Positions 1 through 6,333 are shown, numbered from the stretch's first letter. The stretch is 10,116 nt of DNA from CAZLKT01 sp964560205 (GCA_964560205.1 CAZLKT010000019.1:1-10116), one strand, 5' to 3'. The notes: generated by a model not told the origin, from the sequence alone. Numbers and translations: made by a program.

Positions 1-312
1 GCTTTAACAGTTGTCGAATCCATAAAAACTATATCCATCTGCACAAGTTTCTTTTGTTTCAGTTCGTATAAAATATTCCATAAAAGACCATTCTCACTCC
101 ATCTTTTAAACCGCGTATATATTGTATGCCATGGGCCATATTCTTTTGGGCCATGGCACCGAAACCATGAACATCTTTAATATAGCACAAAAGCACTTGT
201 AATGGCTTATCTTAGGTGGCCTTCCTCCACATAATGTGGTATGTTTCTTTATAATTGGTAGTATCCGATCATGAAATACTTCCTCTGATATTGGATATAA
301 GCGACTGTCCAT
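1..312 (-). pseudogene. IS5-family transposase, frameshifted and cut by window edge
   Basis: Start ATG at 312 follows AAGGAGG with a 5-nt spacer. The first frame (312 to about 151) gives the DUF4096-type N-terminal region of IS5 transposases: YPISEEVF, then GGRPPK, then a segment ending VPW. From about 143 leftwards a different frame continues the same domain: EYGPWHTIYTRFKRWSENG, WNILYELKQKKLVQMD and FMDSTTVKA, the last carrying the first catalytic Asp of the DDE triad. Only 7 nt (144-150) separate the PW and EYGPW motifs, whereas family members usually have about five residues there (RDLPK-like), so roughly 8 nt seem to be missing. The first frame stops at 106-108. This is most simply a deletion-frameshift pseudogene. 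A programmed frameshift, known in some IS5-family elements, is the less likely alternative because of the apparent missing bases. The remaining D and E catalytic residues are off the window. Confidence 0.8.
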
Positions 313-332
313 ACAAACCTCCTTTTAGAAAG

Positions 333-360
333 AATTTATCACTATTCTTCTATCTTTCAA
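333..360 (-). promoter_or_regulatory. Possible promoter of the IS transposase
   Basis: On the minus strand, TTGAAA (355-360) and TAAATT (333-338) are separated by 16 nt, giving 5/6 and 4/6 matches to the sigma-70 consensus. It sits just upstream of the AAGGAGG ribosome binding site of the transposase. The -10 is weak, so this is tentative. Confidence 0.35.
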
Positions 361-362
361 GT

Positions 363-378
363 GGTTTGTTAACAGTCC
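363..378 (-). repeat. Candidate IS terminal inverted repeat
   Basis: The minus strand reads GGACTGTTAACAAACC about 50 nt upstream of the transposase start, the distance at which an IS5-type end is expected. It contains the palindrome GTTAAC. The other end of the element is not in the window, so this is only a guess from position. Confidence 0.3.
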
Positions 379-451
379 ATAGAAAAAGCATGCAGTGAGC
401 TCTCTCGCGTAACATAATGAAAATACACGATATTTCATGCGTTATTTACTG

Positions 452-480
452 TTGTATTATCAAATAATGTTTGGTATCAT
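452..480 (+). promoter_or_regulatory. Candidate extended -10 promoter of the first paralog
   Basis: TTGTAT (452-457), a 17-nt spacer, and TATCAT (475-480), which is preceded by TGG, giving an extended -10 (TGnTATCAT). The -35 is weak (3/6). Transcription would start near 487, leaving a leader of about 23 nt with AAGGAAA before the ATG at 510. That placement also excludes the in-frame TTG at 471 as the start. Confidence 0.5.
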
Positions 481-509
481 TTGGGCATCGTTTTATACAA
501 GGAAAAAAA

Positions 510-1364
510 ATGAAAAAAAGTTTTTTGTACATGACCCTTCTCTGTTCTATTCATACAATGGATGGGGTCTGTGGAGATAAGGTAACTGTTTCAACAGTCG
601 TGCAGCAAGATAAAAAAGCTGAGCCAGCAGAGAGGACCGTGGCACAGCGTATGAAAAGTTTTCTCACAAATCCCACGATTCTGGCCTCATTAGCGTTGGT
701 ATCAGGTTTAACGGTCGCAACATACTATGTGAAGAATCTACTGCCAGAAGCACATTTCACATGGCCCTCGCCGAGTGGGCTAACATGGAAAAACATGGAT
801 GAAAAGTATTTGAACCTTCTTAGTTGTGGAATGTCGAAGCACATCCACGCACTCTGGAGCAAAAACCCAGTTCCCACATTTTCTTTTTTGGCCTCTCTCA
901 TGAGGTCTGCTTATCTTATACGTAAAGAAAAAGTAAGGACCAAGGGCCAGTCGTCTATGCTTTCATCTCAAGATGTGCAGGCAAATGCAGATAAAGTACC
1001 AGGAATTTTTCGATCCGTTGCGTTATTGAATCTTAATCTATTGGGAACATTGGGAGTTTTCGCTGCCACTACCTATGGTGTTGCCTCTTTGTCTCCTGAC
1101 CCCTATATTACTACTTTACTCATGGTTGGTGCTTCAGGCTTTCTTCTTCCTAAGCTTGCATATAATGTGGCATACGACTTAGAGAATATCCATGATTGGA
1201 CGTATAATACCTGTGGTAGAGTGTACGGATTTCTCTTTGGAAAGAAAGACAAGAGTGATTCTGAGGTACAACAACAGGTGACTAAAAAATCTGACGAGAA
1301 TACTTCTGAAAATGCTGAGGCAAAAAAAAGAACAAGAGAAATCTCTCAGATGGATCTCTCATAG
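510..1364 (+). CDS. Exported or membrane protein, paralog A of an unrecognised family
   Basis: A 284-residue protein that I do not recognise. The ATG at 510 is chosen because it follows AAGGAAAAAA and opens a typical signal sequence: MKKS, then a hydrophobic stretch, then a possible cleavage around residues 19-22. A Ser/Gln/Lys linker follows, then the motif VAQRMKSFLTNPTILASL (44-61), which begins a hydrophobic stretch to about 74. A second motif follows (FLASLMRSAYLIRKE, about 126-140), then hydrophobic segments at about 169-193 and 200-215, then PKLAYNVAYDLENIHDW (214-230), and last a charged Lys/Glu/Ser-rich tail (about 245-284). The protein encoded at 2358-3131 has the same order of motifs, so the two are paralogs. 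This copy has some 45 extra residues, including one hydrophobic segment, between the NPTI and second NP motifs. It converges on lolA with a hairpin between. Likely an envelope or secreted protein; no function can be assigned. The frame and homology are well supported. Confidence 0.85.
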   Translation: MKKSFLYMTLLCSIHTMDGVCGDKVTVSTVVQQDKKAEPAERTVAQRMKSFLTNPTILASLALVSGLTVATYYVKNLLPEAHFTWPSPSGLTWKNMDEKYLNLLSCGMSKHIHALWSKNPVPTFSFLASLMRSAYLIRKEKVRTKGQSSMLSSQDVQANADKVPGIFRSVALLNLNLLGTLGVFAATTYGVASLSPDPYITTLLMVGASGFLLPKLAYNVAYDLENIHDWTYNTCGRVYGFLFGKKDKSDSEVQQQVTKKSDENTSENAEAKKRTREISQMDLS

Positions 1365-1398
1365 AACAAGAAAAGAACGTGTAAAAGCCACACAAAGC

Positions 1399-1424
1399 GT
1401 GGGAGGAAATATCCATCCTCCCAC
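1399..1424. terminator. Hairpin between convergent genes, likely bidirectional terminator
   Basis: GTGGGAGGA (1399-1407) pairs perfectly with TCCTCCCAC (1416-1424) around an 8-nt loop. It lies between the stop of paralog A (1364) and the stop of lolA (1440), the expected place for a shared terminator. The T tracts on either side are poor: the minus strand has only a TTTT some 10 nt beyond the stem. Efficiency is therefore uncertain. Confidence 0.6.
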
Positions 1425-1439
1425 CCGCGCGGAATCTTC

Positions 1440-2027
1440 TTAGGCTTGCGATTTCATGCGGAAGATGTTATCGGGGATGGCGATATTTTTTTTCATGTGA
1501 GAAAGAATCACGGTGGTGCAAGAGCCATTGCCATCCACCACCTGCCATTGCAGCAAACACACGGGATCATCCTGGAATACTAAGGTTACGGCCCCCCCCT
1601 CAGGATCGTCTTTGTCCACCATCATTATGGCGGTTTTTCCCTTTCCATGAAAAACCTTCTCTACAATAACATGATCCTCCAGTTTCCCGTCACTGAGGAG
1701 AAAGTACAGGGGCGTTTCTTCCAAACGCATGGAGTCACTTTCCTGGGCGTTTTTATCATAATGAATGAGGCGCTCTCCATCGGCAATAAGCTCAATGCCT
1801 GTATGAGGGGGCGTGTAAACGACCCGAAGGCGCCGAGGTTTTTTCATGTAAATGGTGCCCTGAGATTCCCCCCCTTGTGGTGAAATCTGCACAAAGGAGG
1901 CCTGAAACGACTTCATACCAGAGAGGTATGTGCTGTATTTTTTAATATCCTGTGACGGTGGAGATGACAAGGCAGCGCTTGCCATGAAACCAAAAAAAAC
2001 ACTCAAAAGCAATAAATGACACCTCAT
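1440..2027 (-). CDS. lolA: Outer-membrane lipoprotein carrier protein LolA
   Basis: Periplasmic chaperone that takes mature lipoproteins from the LolCDE transporter in the inner membrane and hands them to the outer membrane. The product has 195 residues, close to the usual length of about 200. Residues 1-19 form a signal peptide (MRCHLLLLSVFFGFMASA) with cleavage expected after the Ala-rich end. Family marks are SFQASFVQ (40-47), the KKPRRLRVVYTPP strand (62-74), the IADGERLIHYD segment (81-91) and the PLYFLLSDG segment (106-114). The ATG at 2027 is preferred over an upstream ATG at 2138, because GAGGA lies just before it and the extension would bury the signal peptide. The codons for Gly-Gly at 52-53 and 144-145 create G7 and G8 runs. 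lolA stands alone here between two paralogous genes of the opposite strand. In many alphaproteobacteria it neighbours xth, which here lies 6.5 kb away. Confidence 0.88.
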   Translation of the reverse strand: MRCHLLLLSVFFGFMASAALSSPPSQDIKKYSTYLSGMKSFQASFVQISPQGGESQGTIYMKKPRRLRVVYTPPHTGIELIADGERLIHYDKNAQESDSMRLEETPLYFLLSDGKLEDHVIVEKVFHGKGKTAIMMVDKDDPEGGAVTLVFQDDPVCLLQWQVVDGNGSCTTVILSHMKKNIAIPDNIFRMKSQA

Positions 2028-2067
2028 AGGATCCTCTCCCCTCCCCTTTTCTTTGCAGACGACTTCC

Positions 2068-2097
2068 AGTATACCCCAAAAAAATAATATGTGTTCT
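2068..2097 (-). promoter_or_regulatory. Possible lolA promoter
   Basis: On the minus strand, TATACT (2068-2073) is a 5/6 match to the -10 consensus, preceded after 18 nt by AGAACA (2092-2097), a weak -35. A start near 2061 would give a leader of about 34 nt to the lolA ATG. The good -10 and the position support it; the poor -35 does not. Confidence 0.4.
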
Positions 2098-2206
2098 TCT
2101 GGCCATGAAAATAACAGAATCCGTGTACATGAATTCAATTTTTATTTCAATGTTTTTGTAAATAAAATTGCACTTTTTGTTTAAGAAAACAACAGTTTTA
2201 TGTTTT

Positions 2207-2223
2207 TAATACTATAAGTATTA
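2207..2223. repeat. Palindrome in the divergent lolA/paralog B spacer
   Basis: TAATACT (2207-2213) and AGTATTA (2217-2223) form a perfect 7-bp inverted repeat around ATA. It lies in the very AT-rich spacer between lolA and the second paralog, about 75 nt upstream of the latter's -35. It could be an operator half-site pair or a chance product of AT-rich sequence. It is too AT-rich and unsupported by a T tract to be a convincing terminator. Confidence 0.3.
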
Positions 2224-2297
2224 TAATAAAATTTCAGGATTTTATTTCATTACAGGGTGAGTGTTTTAAAAAAGCTCTCTATCGACCACTATTTTCA

Positions 2298-2326
2298 TTG
2301 ACTTTATAAAAGAACTTTTATATACT
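2298..2326 (+). promoter_or_regulatory. Strong sigma-70-type promoter of the second paralog
   Basis: TTGACT (2298-2303), a 17-nt spacer and TATACT (2321-2326): 5/6 matches in both hexamers with ideal spacing. Initiation would be near 2333, 25 nt before the ATG at 2358. This is the closest match to consensus that I find in the window. Confidence 0.75.
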
Positions 2327-2357
2327 CTAATAGTTTCTTGATAAAACTTGGGAATAT

Positions 2358-3131
2358 ATGAAGAAAATTTTCATGTTATCAGCGGTTTTATGTACTTTGC
2401 ATGCAGCTGATGGAGCATATTGTAGTCGCTCTCAAAAAGACATGCGGGATAACAAAACAAATTATAGTAGCTCTGAAGATAAACTAAAATCTCTATCAGA
2501 AAAAACAAGTTCTGCAAAAAATTCTTTGCGAAAAGAAGGAAAGACAGTGTCAGACGGAAAGACTGTGGAACAGTGCATGCAAAGTTTTTTTACAAACCCT
2601 ACAATTCTTCTCGAATTATATAGAACTTTACAAACATATAGCACTTTACGAAATCCGTTTCGGTTCTTATTAGATTCTATTTACATTTGCTTTTTTATGA
2701 AGTACGCGTATGACATACGAGAAGAAAGAAATCAATCACGAGAAATGCTTAAGACACTGCCTGCACATAAAAATGCTGCCATGAACGGGAAGAGATCATC
2801 AGATGAGAATTTTTTGCTGAGATGTTTTTTTACTGGTATGACGTGTTTTGCTTTGTCGAGTTTCATGAGGATCTCGGAAGAACATTTATCTTTTCCTTTT
2901 CATGCTCTTGTCATGCTTCCTATCATAGCGAAAGTTTTTCCTAAAGTTGCATATGCCGACGCATATTGTGTAGATAACACCATTGATTGGTTGTGGCAAT
3001 CTTATAAGAAAATATGGAGCTATCCTGAATTGCAGAAAGTTTCTTGTAATGTCCAAGAAAAAGACATCGGGAAGCAGGAACAGAAGAGGAGGAAAACAAG
3101 GGTACGTTTTCAAAAAGAAGAAGATAAATAA
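2358..3131 (+). CDS. Exported or membrane protein, paralog B of an unrecognised family
   Basis: A 257-residue protein with no function I can name. It begins with a signal-like sequence (MKKIFMLSAVLCTLHAADGA), then a Ser/Lys-rich linker to about residue 65. The motif TVEQCMQSFFTNPTILLELY (69-88) matches paralog A (TVAQRMKSFLTNPTILASL), and over 28 nt the DNA of the two genes agrees at 23 positions (2581-2608 against 655-682). Next come a hydrophobic stretch at about 103-117 with MKYAYDIREER, another at about 152-170, then FHALVMLPIIAKVFPKVAYADAY (about 181-203), aligning with the PKLAYNVAY region of A. A very basic tail follows (KRRKTRVRFQKE, about 243-254). Its start follows GGGA with a short spacer and lies 25 nt below a near-consensus promoter. 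The gene is visibly more AT-rich than the housekeeping genes to its right. Envelope-located or secreted (effector-like) roles are both possible; neither is shown. Confidence 0.85.
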   Translation: MKKIFMLSAVLCTLHAADGAYCSRSQKDMRDNKTNYSSSEDKLKSLSEKTSSAKNSLRKEGKTVSDGKTVEQCMQSFFTNPTILLELYRTLQTYSTLRNPFRFLLDSIYICFFMKYAYDIREERNQSREMLKTLPAHKNAAMNGKRSSDENFLLRCFFTGMTCFALSSFMRISEEHLSFPFHALVMLPIIAKVFPKVAYADAYCVDNTIDWLWQSYKKIWSYPELQKVSCNVQEKDIGKQEQKRRKTRVRFQKEEDK

Positions 3132-3142
3132 AAAATAGAAAA

Positions 3143-3170
3143 CATGGCGAGGGGAGGAACCCCTTCCATG
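3143..3170. terminator. Bidirectional rho-independent terminator
   Basis: CATGG (3143-3147) pairs with CCATG (3166-3170), and AGGGG (3150-3154) pairs with CCCCT (3160-3164), around the loop AGGAA with a small internal bulge. On the minus strand the stem is followed directly by TTTTCTATTTTTTATTT, a strong U tract, so it should end the leftward def-fmt-tsaD transcript. On the plus strand it starts 12 nt after the stop of paralog B and is followed by a weaker T-rich stretch. Confidence 0.75.
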
Positions 3171-3368
3171 CAAAATAGTTTTCCTTTAAGGATAGGATAA
3201 AAGCTTTCGCATTTTTTCTGCGTCATCAGCACGTGATGCCATATTCATTTCTGAAAATAAAGAAATGGATGGGGATACTGCGCATATTTCTTTCTTGGAC
3301 CATGGATTCTATATGGGCAATGGTCCTTGAAAAAAAGAGTGCTGACTGACTCTCTCTCATGAGAATTA
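3171..3368. other. Gene-free stretch downstream of tsaD
   Basis: About 200 nt between the tsaD stop and its probable terminator without a supported gene. On the minus strand one frame is open from a TAG near 3306 down to a TAA near 3192 and ends with a protein-like run (ASRADDAEKMRKLLSYP). It has no recognisable ribosome binding site and no long upstream coding part. It may be an untranslated trailer or the worn remnant of a gene that once followed tsaD. Confidence 0.4.
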
Positions 3369-4415
3369 TTACCGTCTTTGAAGATTCTCCAGAGACCATA
3401 CGGGTCGTGCTAAAACATGAAGGGAGCTTTCTACTCCACAACGCCACTGTTCATAGCCCGCCCAGGCAATCATGACACCGTTATCTGTGCAGTACTGAGG
3501 AGGCGGTGCATACCATTTCTTTCCGTGGGCCGTCACCACCTCTTGAAGCATTTTCCGAAAATATGCGTTGGAGGCTACCCCCCCCGACATGACTACACTC
3601 CCACACTGGGGGTACTCACGAGCAACAGAGGTAAGGGCGTTCTCCAATCGAGAGGCCACACTCTTCATCATCACCTCTTGCACGGTGGCACAGAAATCCG
3701 CCTTCCACTGAGAGGAGAGAGCACAGGCCGAAGAGGACATCTCCCTGCGACGAATCCACTGGATGGCAGCAGTTTTCAAGCCTGAAAAAGAGAAATCACA
3801 GGTTTTGTCTCCCCGGAGAGGAATGGGCAAAGCATCTTTCATGGGAGCACCGCTGCGGGCCAGATTTTCTATAGCGGGACCACCGGGATAGCCCTCCCCC
3901 AGCTCCCGGGCAATTTTATCCAAACACTCTCCCATGGCGTCATCCCGTGTGTGCCCGAGTATGTGATATTGACCAACCCCCTTCACCACGGTTAATAAAC
4001 AATGCCCCCCAGATAATAAAAGAAGGAGATAGGGAAAAGGAATATCCTCCATCATGCGCGGCATGAGGGCATGACCCTCCAGATGGTGAATGCCCCATAA
4101 AGGCTTTTGGAGAGATATGGCAAGGCCCTTTGCCATCATTATTCCCACCAAAAGGCCCCCCACAAGACCCGGACCACAGGTCACTGCAATGCCATCAATG
4201 TCCCTCAGGGGCACCTGATCCTGCATTTTTTTCACCAAAACAGGAAGCACACGTAAATGTGCCCCAGCTGCAAGGCTCGGCACCACCCCACCAAAATCTT
4301 GATGTTCAGCCACTTGAGAGTAGACACTTTCGTACACCACATCCTGTCCACGGAGAACAGCAACACTGGTTTCATCACAGCTGGTTTCAATACCCAAAAA
4401 AAGGGGGCCGCCCAT
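3369..4415 (-). CDS. tsaD: tRNA N6-adenosine threonylcarbamoyltransferase TsaD
   Basis: Transfers the threonylcarbamoyl group from threonylcarbamoyl-AMP to A37 of ANN-decoding tRNAs (t6A), acting with TsaB and TsaE; cytoplasmic. The 348 residues match the family length. Visible hallmarks are GIETSCDETSVA (8-19), the metal-binding HLEGH (111-115), DDAMGECLDKIA (158-169), GYPGGPAIE (175-183), FSFSGLKTA (208-216), SGGVASN (277-283) and TDNGVMIAWAGYE (310-322) with its metal-ligand Asp. Two adjacent ATGs are possible, at 4418 and 4415. GGAGG at 4423-4427 is 4 nt from the first and 7 nt from the second, so 4415 is preferred, though 4418 would create an ATGA overlap with the fmt stop (TGA, 4415-4417). 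In either case translation is probably coupled to fmt. The Gly-Gly of SGGV is written as a G8 run. All catalytic motifs are intact. Confidence 0.95.
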   Translation of the reverse strand: MGGPLFLGIETSCDETSVAVLRGQDVVYESVYSQVAEHQDFGGVVPSLAAGAHLRVLPVLVKKMQDQVPLRDIDGIAVTCGPGLVGGLLVGIMMAKGLAISLQKPLWGIHHLEGHALMPRMMEDIPFPYLLLLLSGGHCLLTVVKGVGQYHILGHTRDDAMGECLDKIARELGEGYPGGPAIENLARSGAPMKDALPIPLRGDKTCDFSFSGLKTAAIQWIRRREMSSSACALSSQWKADFCATVQEVMMKSVASRLENALTSVAREYPQCGSVVMSGGVASNAYFRKMLQEVVTAHGKKWYAPPPQYCTDNGVMIAWAGYEQWRCGVESSLHVLARPVWSLENLQRR

Positions 4416-5365
4416 CATTCTTCCTCCAGACACAATGATTCCATAGGATATCCACGCAGAAAAGAACCAATATCCATTATTCGCTTTCCCTCTGGTTTCA
4501 CCACAAGGGGACACAGAAGGTATCCATCCCCACACACAATTCCCATGGTCCCATCCTCATGGAGTATCACTGTACCTATTGCTGGCAGAGATGGCATCGT
4601 GGCCTCTCGCACGCAGGCCTGCATAACCTGTACCCTGCGTTTTTTCCACAGAAACCAGCTGGAAGGCCATGGCTGAAATGCTCGAATTTCTCGCTCTAAA
4701 ACCTGGGCAGCCTTTTTCCACTGAAGTGCACCATCTTTTTTCTGGATTTTTGTGGTATAGGTGGCCCCGTGGGATGGTTGGGGGTGTCCTTGCATTGCAT
4801 GGGCACAGTGCCTTGGCAAGATATCTCGCAAAAGTTCCACGGCATCTTCCTGCAAAAGTACAGAAAGCTCTGGTGTGGTGATATGAGCAGGCACAGCTCT
4901 TCGGCTTTGTACCAAAATGGGCCCGGTGTCCATGCCTGCATCCATGAGCATAATGGAGACACCAGTTTCTTTTTCTCCTGAGAGAATGGTAAAGATCATG
5001 GGAGATGCTCCACGCCAAGACGGGAGAAGTGAGGGATGGACATTGATACACCCTAAGGGAGGGATAGACAGAAATATTTTTGGCAAAATAAAACCATAAG
5101 ATGCCACAACAATGAGGTGGGGATCAAGATTTTTTAGATGGCATATCTCCTCCTCAGTTTTCAGGGTGGATGGTGTGAATACGGGGATGCCCTCCTCTTC
5201 CGCTTTCATATGGACAGGGCTTTTCTTTACATCACATCCACGCCCCTGGACCTTAGGTGCCACGGTATATGCCCCAACAATATGAAAAAATCCCTGAAGG
5301 GACAACAGGCCGTGAAAAATTCCCGCTGCAAACCCACAGGAGCCCATGAAAACAACACGTGTCAT
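4415..5365 (-). CDS. fmt: Methionyl-tRNA formyltransferase
   Basis: Formylates the amino group of Met on initiator tRNA using 10-formyl-tetrahydrofolate, enabling bacterial initiation. The 316 residues are the usual length. The N-terminal formyltransferase domain carries the SPVHMKA segment (49-55), ASYGFILP (88-95), the catalytic Asn and His in INVHPSLLPSWRGASP (107-122) and the Asp-bearing MDAGMDTGPIL (141-151). The C-terminal domain includes IRAFQPWPSSWF and the end motif KPEGKRIM. An oddity is that the opening FMGSCGFA replaces the common FMGTPDFA. The start ATG (5363-5365) overlaps the def stop in an ATGA, and the stop overlaps or abuts the tsaD start, so the three genes look translationally coupled. 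The pairing with def is a classic arrangement, since Def reverses the modification Fmt installs. Confidence 0.95.
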   Translation of the reverse strand: MTRVVFMGSCGFAAGIFHGLLSLQGFFHIVGAYTVAPKVQGRGCDVKKSPVHMKAEEEGIPVFTPSTLKTEEEICHLKNLDPHLIVVASYGFILPKIFLSIPPLGCINVHPSLLPSWRGASPMIFTILSGEKETGVSIMLMDAGMDTGPILVQSRRAVPAHITTPELSVLLQEDAVELLRDILPRHCAHAMQGHPQPSHGATYTTKIQKKDGALQWKKAAQVLEREIRAFQPWPSSWFLWKKRRVQVMQACVREATMPSLPAIGTVILHEDGTMGIVCGDGYLLCPLVVKPEGKRIMDIGSFLRGYPMESLCLEEE

Positions 5366-5859
5366 ACGTACTTTTCTTGTCGAAGCTTTCGAAGAATGCT
5401 CGTTCTCTTTAACGGAGATAAATGATCAATAAACAAAACACCATTGAGATGGTCCATTTCATGCTGTATACAAATGGCAGAAAAATCCGAAAAAAGCTCC
5501 TCATGGGCAACCCCGTGTTCATCATAAAAGCTTACACGGACTTCTGCGGCACGTTTCACCTCTGCCCACACATTGGGAAAGGACAAGCACCCTTCCTCGC
5601 GTACAACTTTTTTCTCATGGGCCCATACAATGGTAGGGTTAATGACTTTTTTTACAGGCCCATTATGAGCAAGCTGCATCACCAGAACACGCTGCAACAC
5701 CCCCACCTGGGGAGCCGCAAGACCCACCCCATTTTCTGCTTTCATGGTATCCACCATGTCCCCCAGAAGGACTTTGAGGGCTTGGTTATATTCAGTGACA
5801 GGAAGAGCCATCCGACGTAGAAGAGGATCAGGCTCCTTCAAAACCCGCAAAATAGCCAT
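5362..5859 (-). CDS. def: Peptide deformylase
   Basis: Metalloenzyme removing the N-formyl group from nascent proteins. The 165 residues are typical. All three family motifs are intact: GVGLAAPQ (44-51), EEGCLSFP (88-95) with the metal-ligand Cys91, and QHEMDH (132-137) with His133, catalytic Glu134 and His137. The start is set at 5859, because MAILRVLKEPDPLLR is the standard N-terminus, a GGAG lies 8 nt upstream, and a candidate promoter (5898-5906) would lie inside any longer reading. The stop TGA (5362-5364) overlaps the fmt ATG. Gene order def-fmt-tsaD, all leftward. Confidence 0.95.
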   Translation of the reverse strand: MAILRVLKEPDPLLRRMALPVTEYNQALKVLLGDMVDTMKAENGVGLAAPQVGVLQRVLVMQLAHNGPVKKVINPTIVWAHEKKVVREEGCLSFPNVWAEVKRAAEVRVSFYDEHGVAHEELFSDFSAICIQHEMDHLNGVLFIDHLSPLKRTSILRKLRQEKYV

Positions 5860-5897
5860 GACGGCCGCTCCACAAAAAGCACCTAAAAAACACCCAC

Positions 5898-5906
5898 ATT
5901 CTACCA
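5898..5906 (-). promoter_or_regulatory. Extended -10 element upstream of def
   Basis: The minus strand reads TGGTAGAAT, an extended -10 (TGn plus a 5/6 hexamer), placing transcription start near 5891, about 32 nt before the def start at 5859. No good -35 is seen, which fits an extended -10 promoter. It suggests def-fmt-tsaD can be transcribed separately from the upstream NTP-pyrophosphatase-like gene. Confidence 0.45.
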
Positions 5907-5925
5907 CATTTTTCTTTATGAAACA

Positions 5926-6333
5926 CTACTCCTCACAGGAAAAAAGGACATATTTTTCAGGATGCGCTTTATACGTGGCCAAAAGGGGATTATTCTCCCC
6001 CAGGGTCACTTGAGAAAGGCATAACTTCCCTTCGTAGGTCCCACTTCTTTCATGCTTTTCCTCTCGCAAACGATAAAACTCCTCATGATCAATGCGCAGC
6101 TCCTGCAAAAGGAGATAGAGCACATCATACACGTCAATAAGCTCACTTATCACGTCCTTTGTTTTGATCAGCTCCGCCGCCTCCGCCGCCTCCTCTTGCA
6201 ACTTTTTCTTCAAATATGTGAGGTATTCCGCATGAGAAAGCTGGCGTAAAACATATTCTATATTGTGATCTTTCAAAAAAGCAGTTTTTTTATCTCTAAC
6301 TAAGGCATCCACTGTAAAGCAATACTTTTTCAT
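5926..6333 (-). CDS. MazG-superfamily (all-alpha NTP-PPase) house-cleaning-type protein
   Basis: A 135-residue protein resembling the small all-alpha NTP-pyrophosphatase relatives grouped with MazG and phosphoribosyl-ATP pyrophosphohydrolase (COG4997-like). Visible marks are LVRDK (11-15), YLTYLKKKLQEEAAEAAEL (37-55) with the ExxE metal site (Glu48, Glu51), SELIDVYDVL (63-72) with the second acidic pair (Glu64, Asp67), and the family ending R-x-E-K-x-x-R-x-G (90-98). Such enzymes hydrolyse nucleoside triphosphates to monophosphate and pyrophosphate, and many are thought to clear damaged nucleotides; the substrate here is unknown. The start at 6333 follows GGAGGA by 8 nt. An ATG 18 nt upstream would place the Shine-Dalgarno inside the gene. 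The C-terminal extension (104-135) is not distinctive. It lies 66 nt upstream of def, same strand. It lacks the other features of histidine-pathway HisE, so a his role is unlikely. Confidence 0.8.
   Translation of the reverse strand: MKKYCFTVDALVRDKKTAFLKDHNIEYVLRQLSHAEYLTYLKKKLQEEAAEAAELIKTKDVISELIDVYDVLYLLLQELRIDHEEFYRLREEKHERSGTYEGKLCLSQVTLGENNPLLATYKAHPEKYVLFSCEE

Larger units (their letters stand above)
1..378 (-). mobile_element. IS5-family insertion sequence, 5' portion only
   Basis: Leftward element entering from the window's left edge. It is recognised by its transposase reading frames (1-312) and a leader upstream of them. The outer boundary is set tentatively at 378, where a 16-nt stretch (363-378) reads GGACTGTTAACAAACC on the minus strand and could be the terminal inverted repeat. 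The matching end lies outside the window, so neither the repeat nor a target-site duplication can be confirmed. Between the putative end and the start codon lies a plausible promoter and a strong ribosome binding site, as expected for a transposase leader. Confidence 0.6.

Noticed and set aside
2028..2138. N-terminal extension of lolA to an ATG at 2138
   Set aside because: It would put a non-signal sequence before a good signal peptide and would cover the ribosome binding site and the probable -10 element.
2886..3173. Leftward frame opposite paralog B
   Set aside because: Phe/Leu/Pro-rich shadow produced by the Lys/Glu-rich coding strand; it begins within the terminator hairpin.
3226..3447. 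Leftward 73-codon open frame overlapping the end of tsaD
   Set aside because: Its first third lies in the tsaD coding region in another frame, it has no ribosome binding site and its residues resemble no family.
4130..4676. Rightward open frames opposite tsaD and fmt
   Set aside because: They lie antisense to strongly conserved genes, have Pro/His-rich unnatural composition and lack ribosome binding sites.
5926..6333. Assignment of the small NTP-pyrophosphatase-like gene as hisE
   Set aside because: The LVRDK start and the ending R-x-E-K-x-x-R-x-G fit the COG4997-like MazG relatives better, and no histidine genes are nearby.
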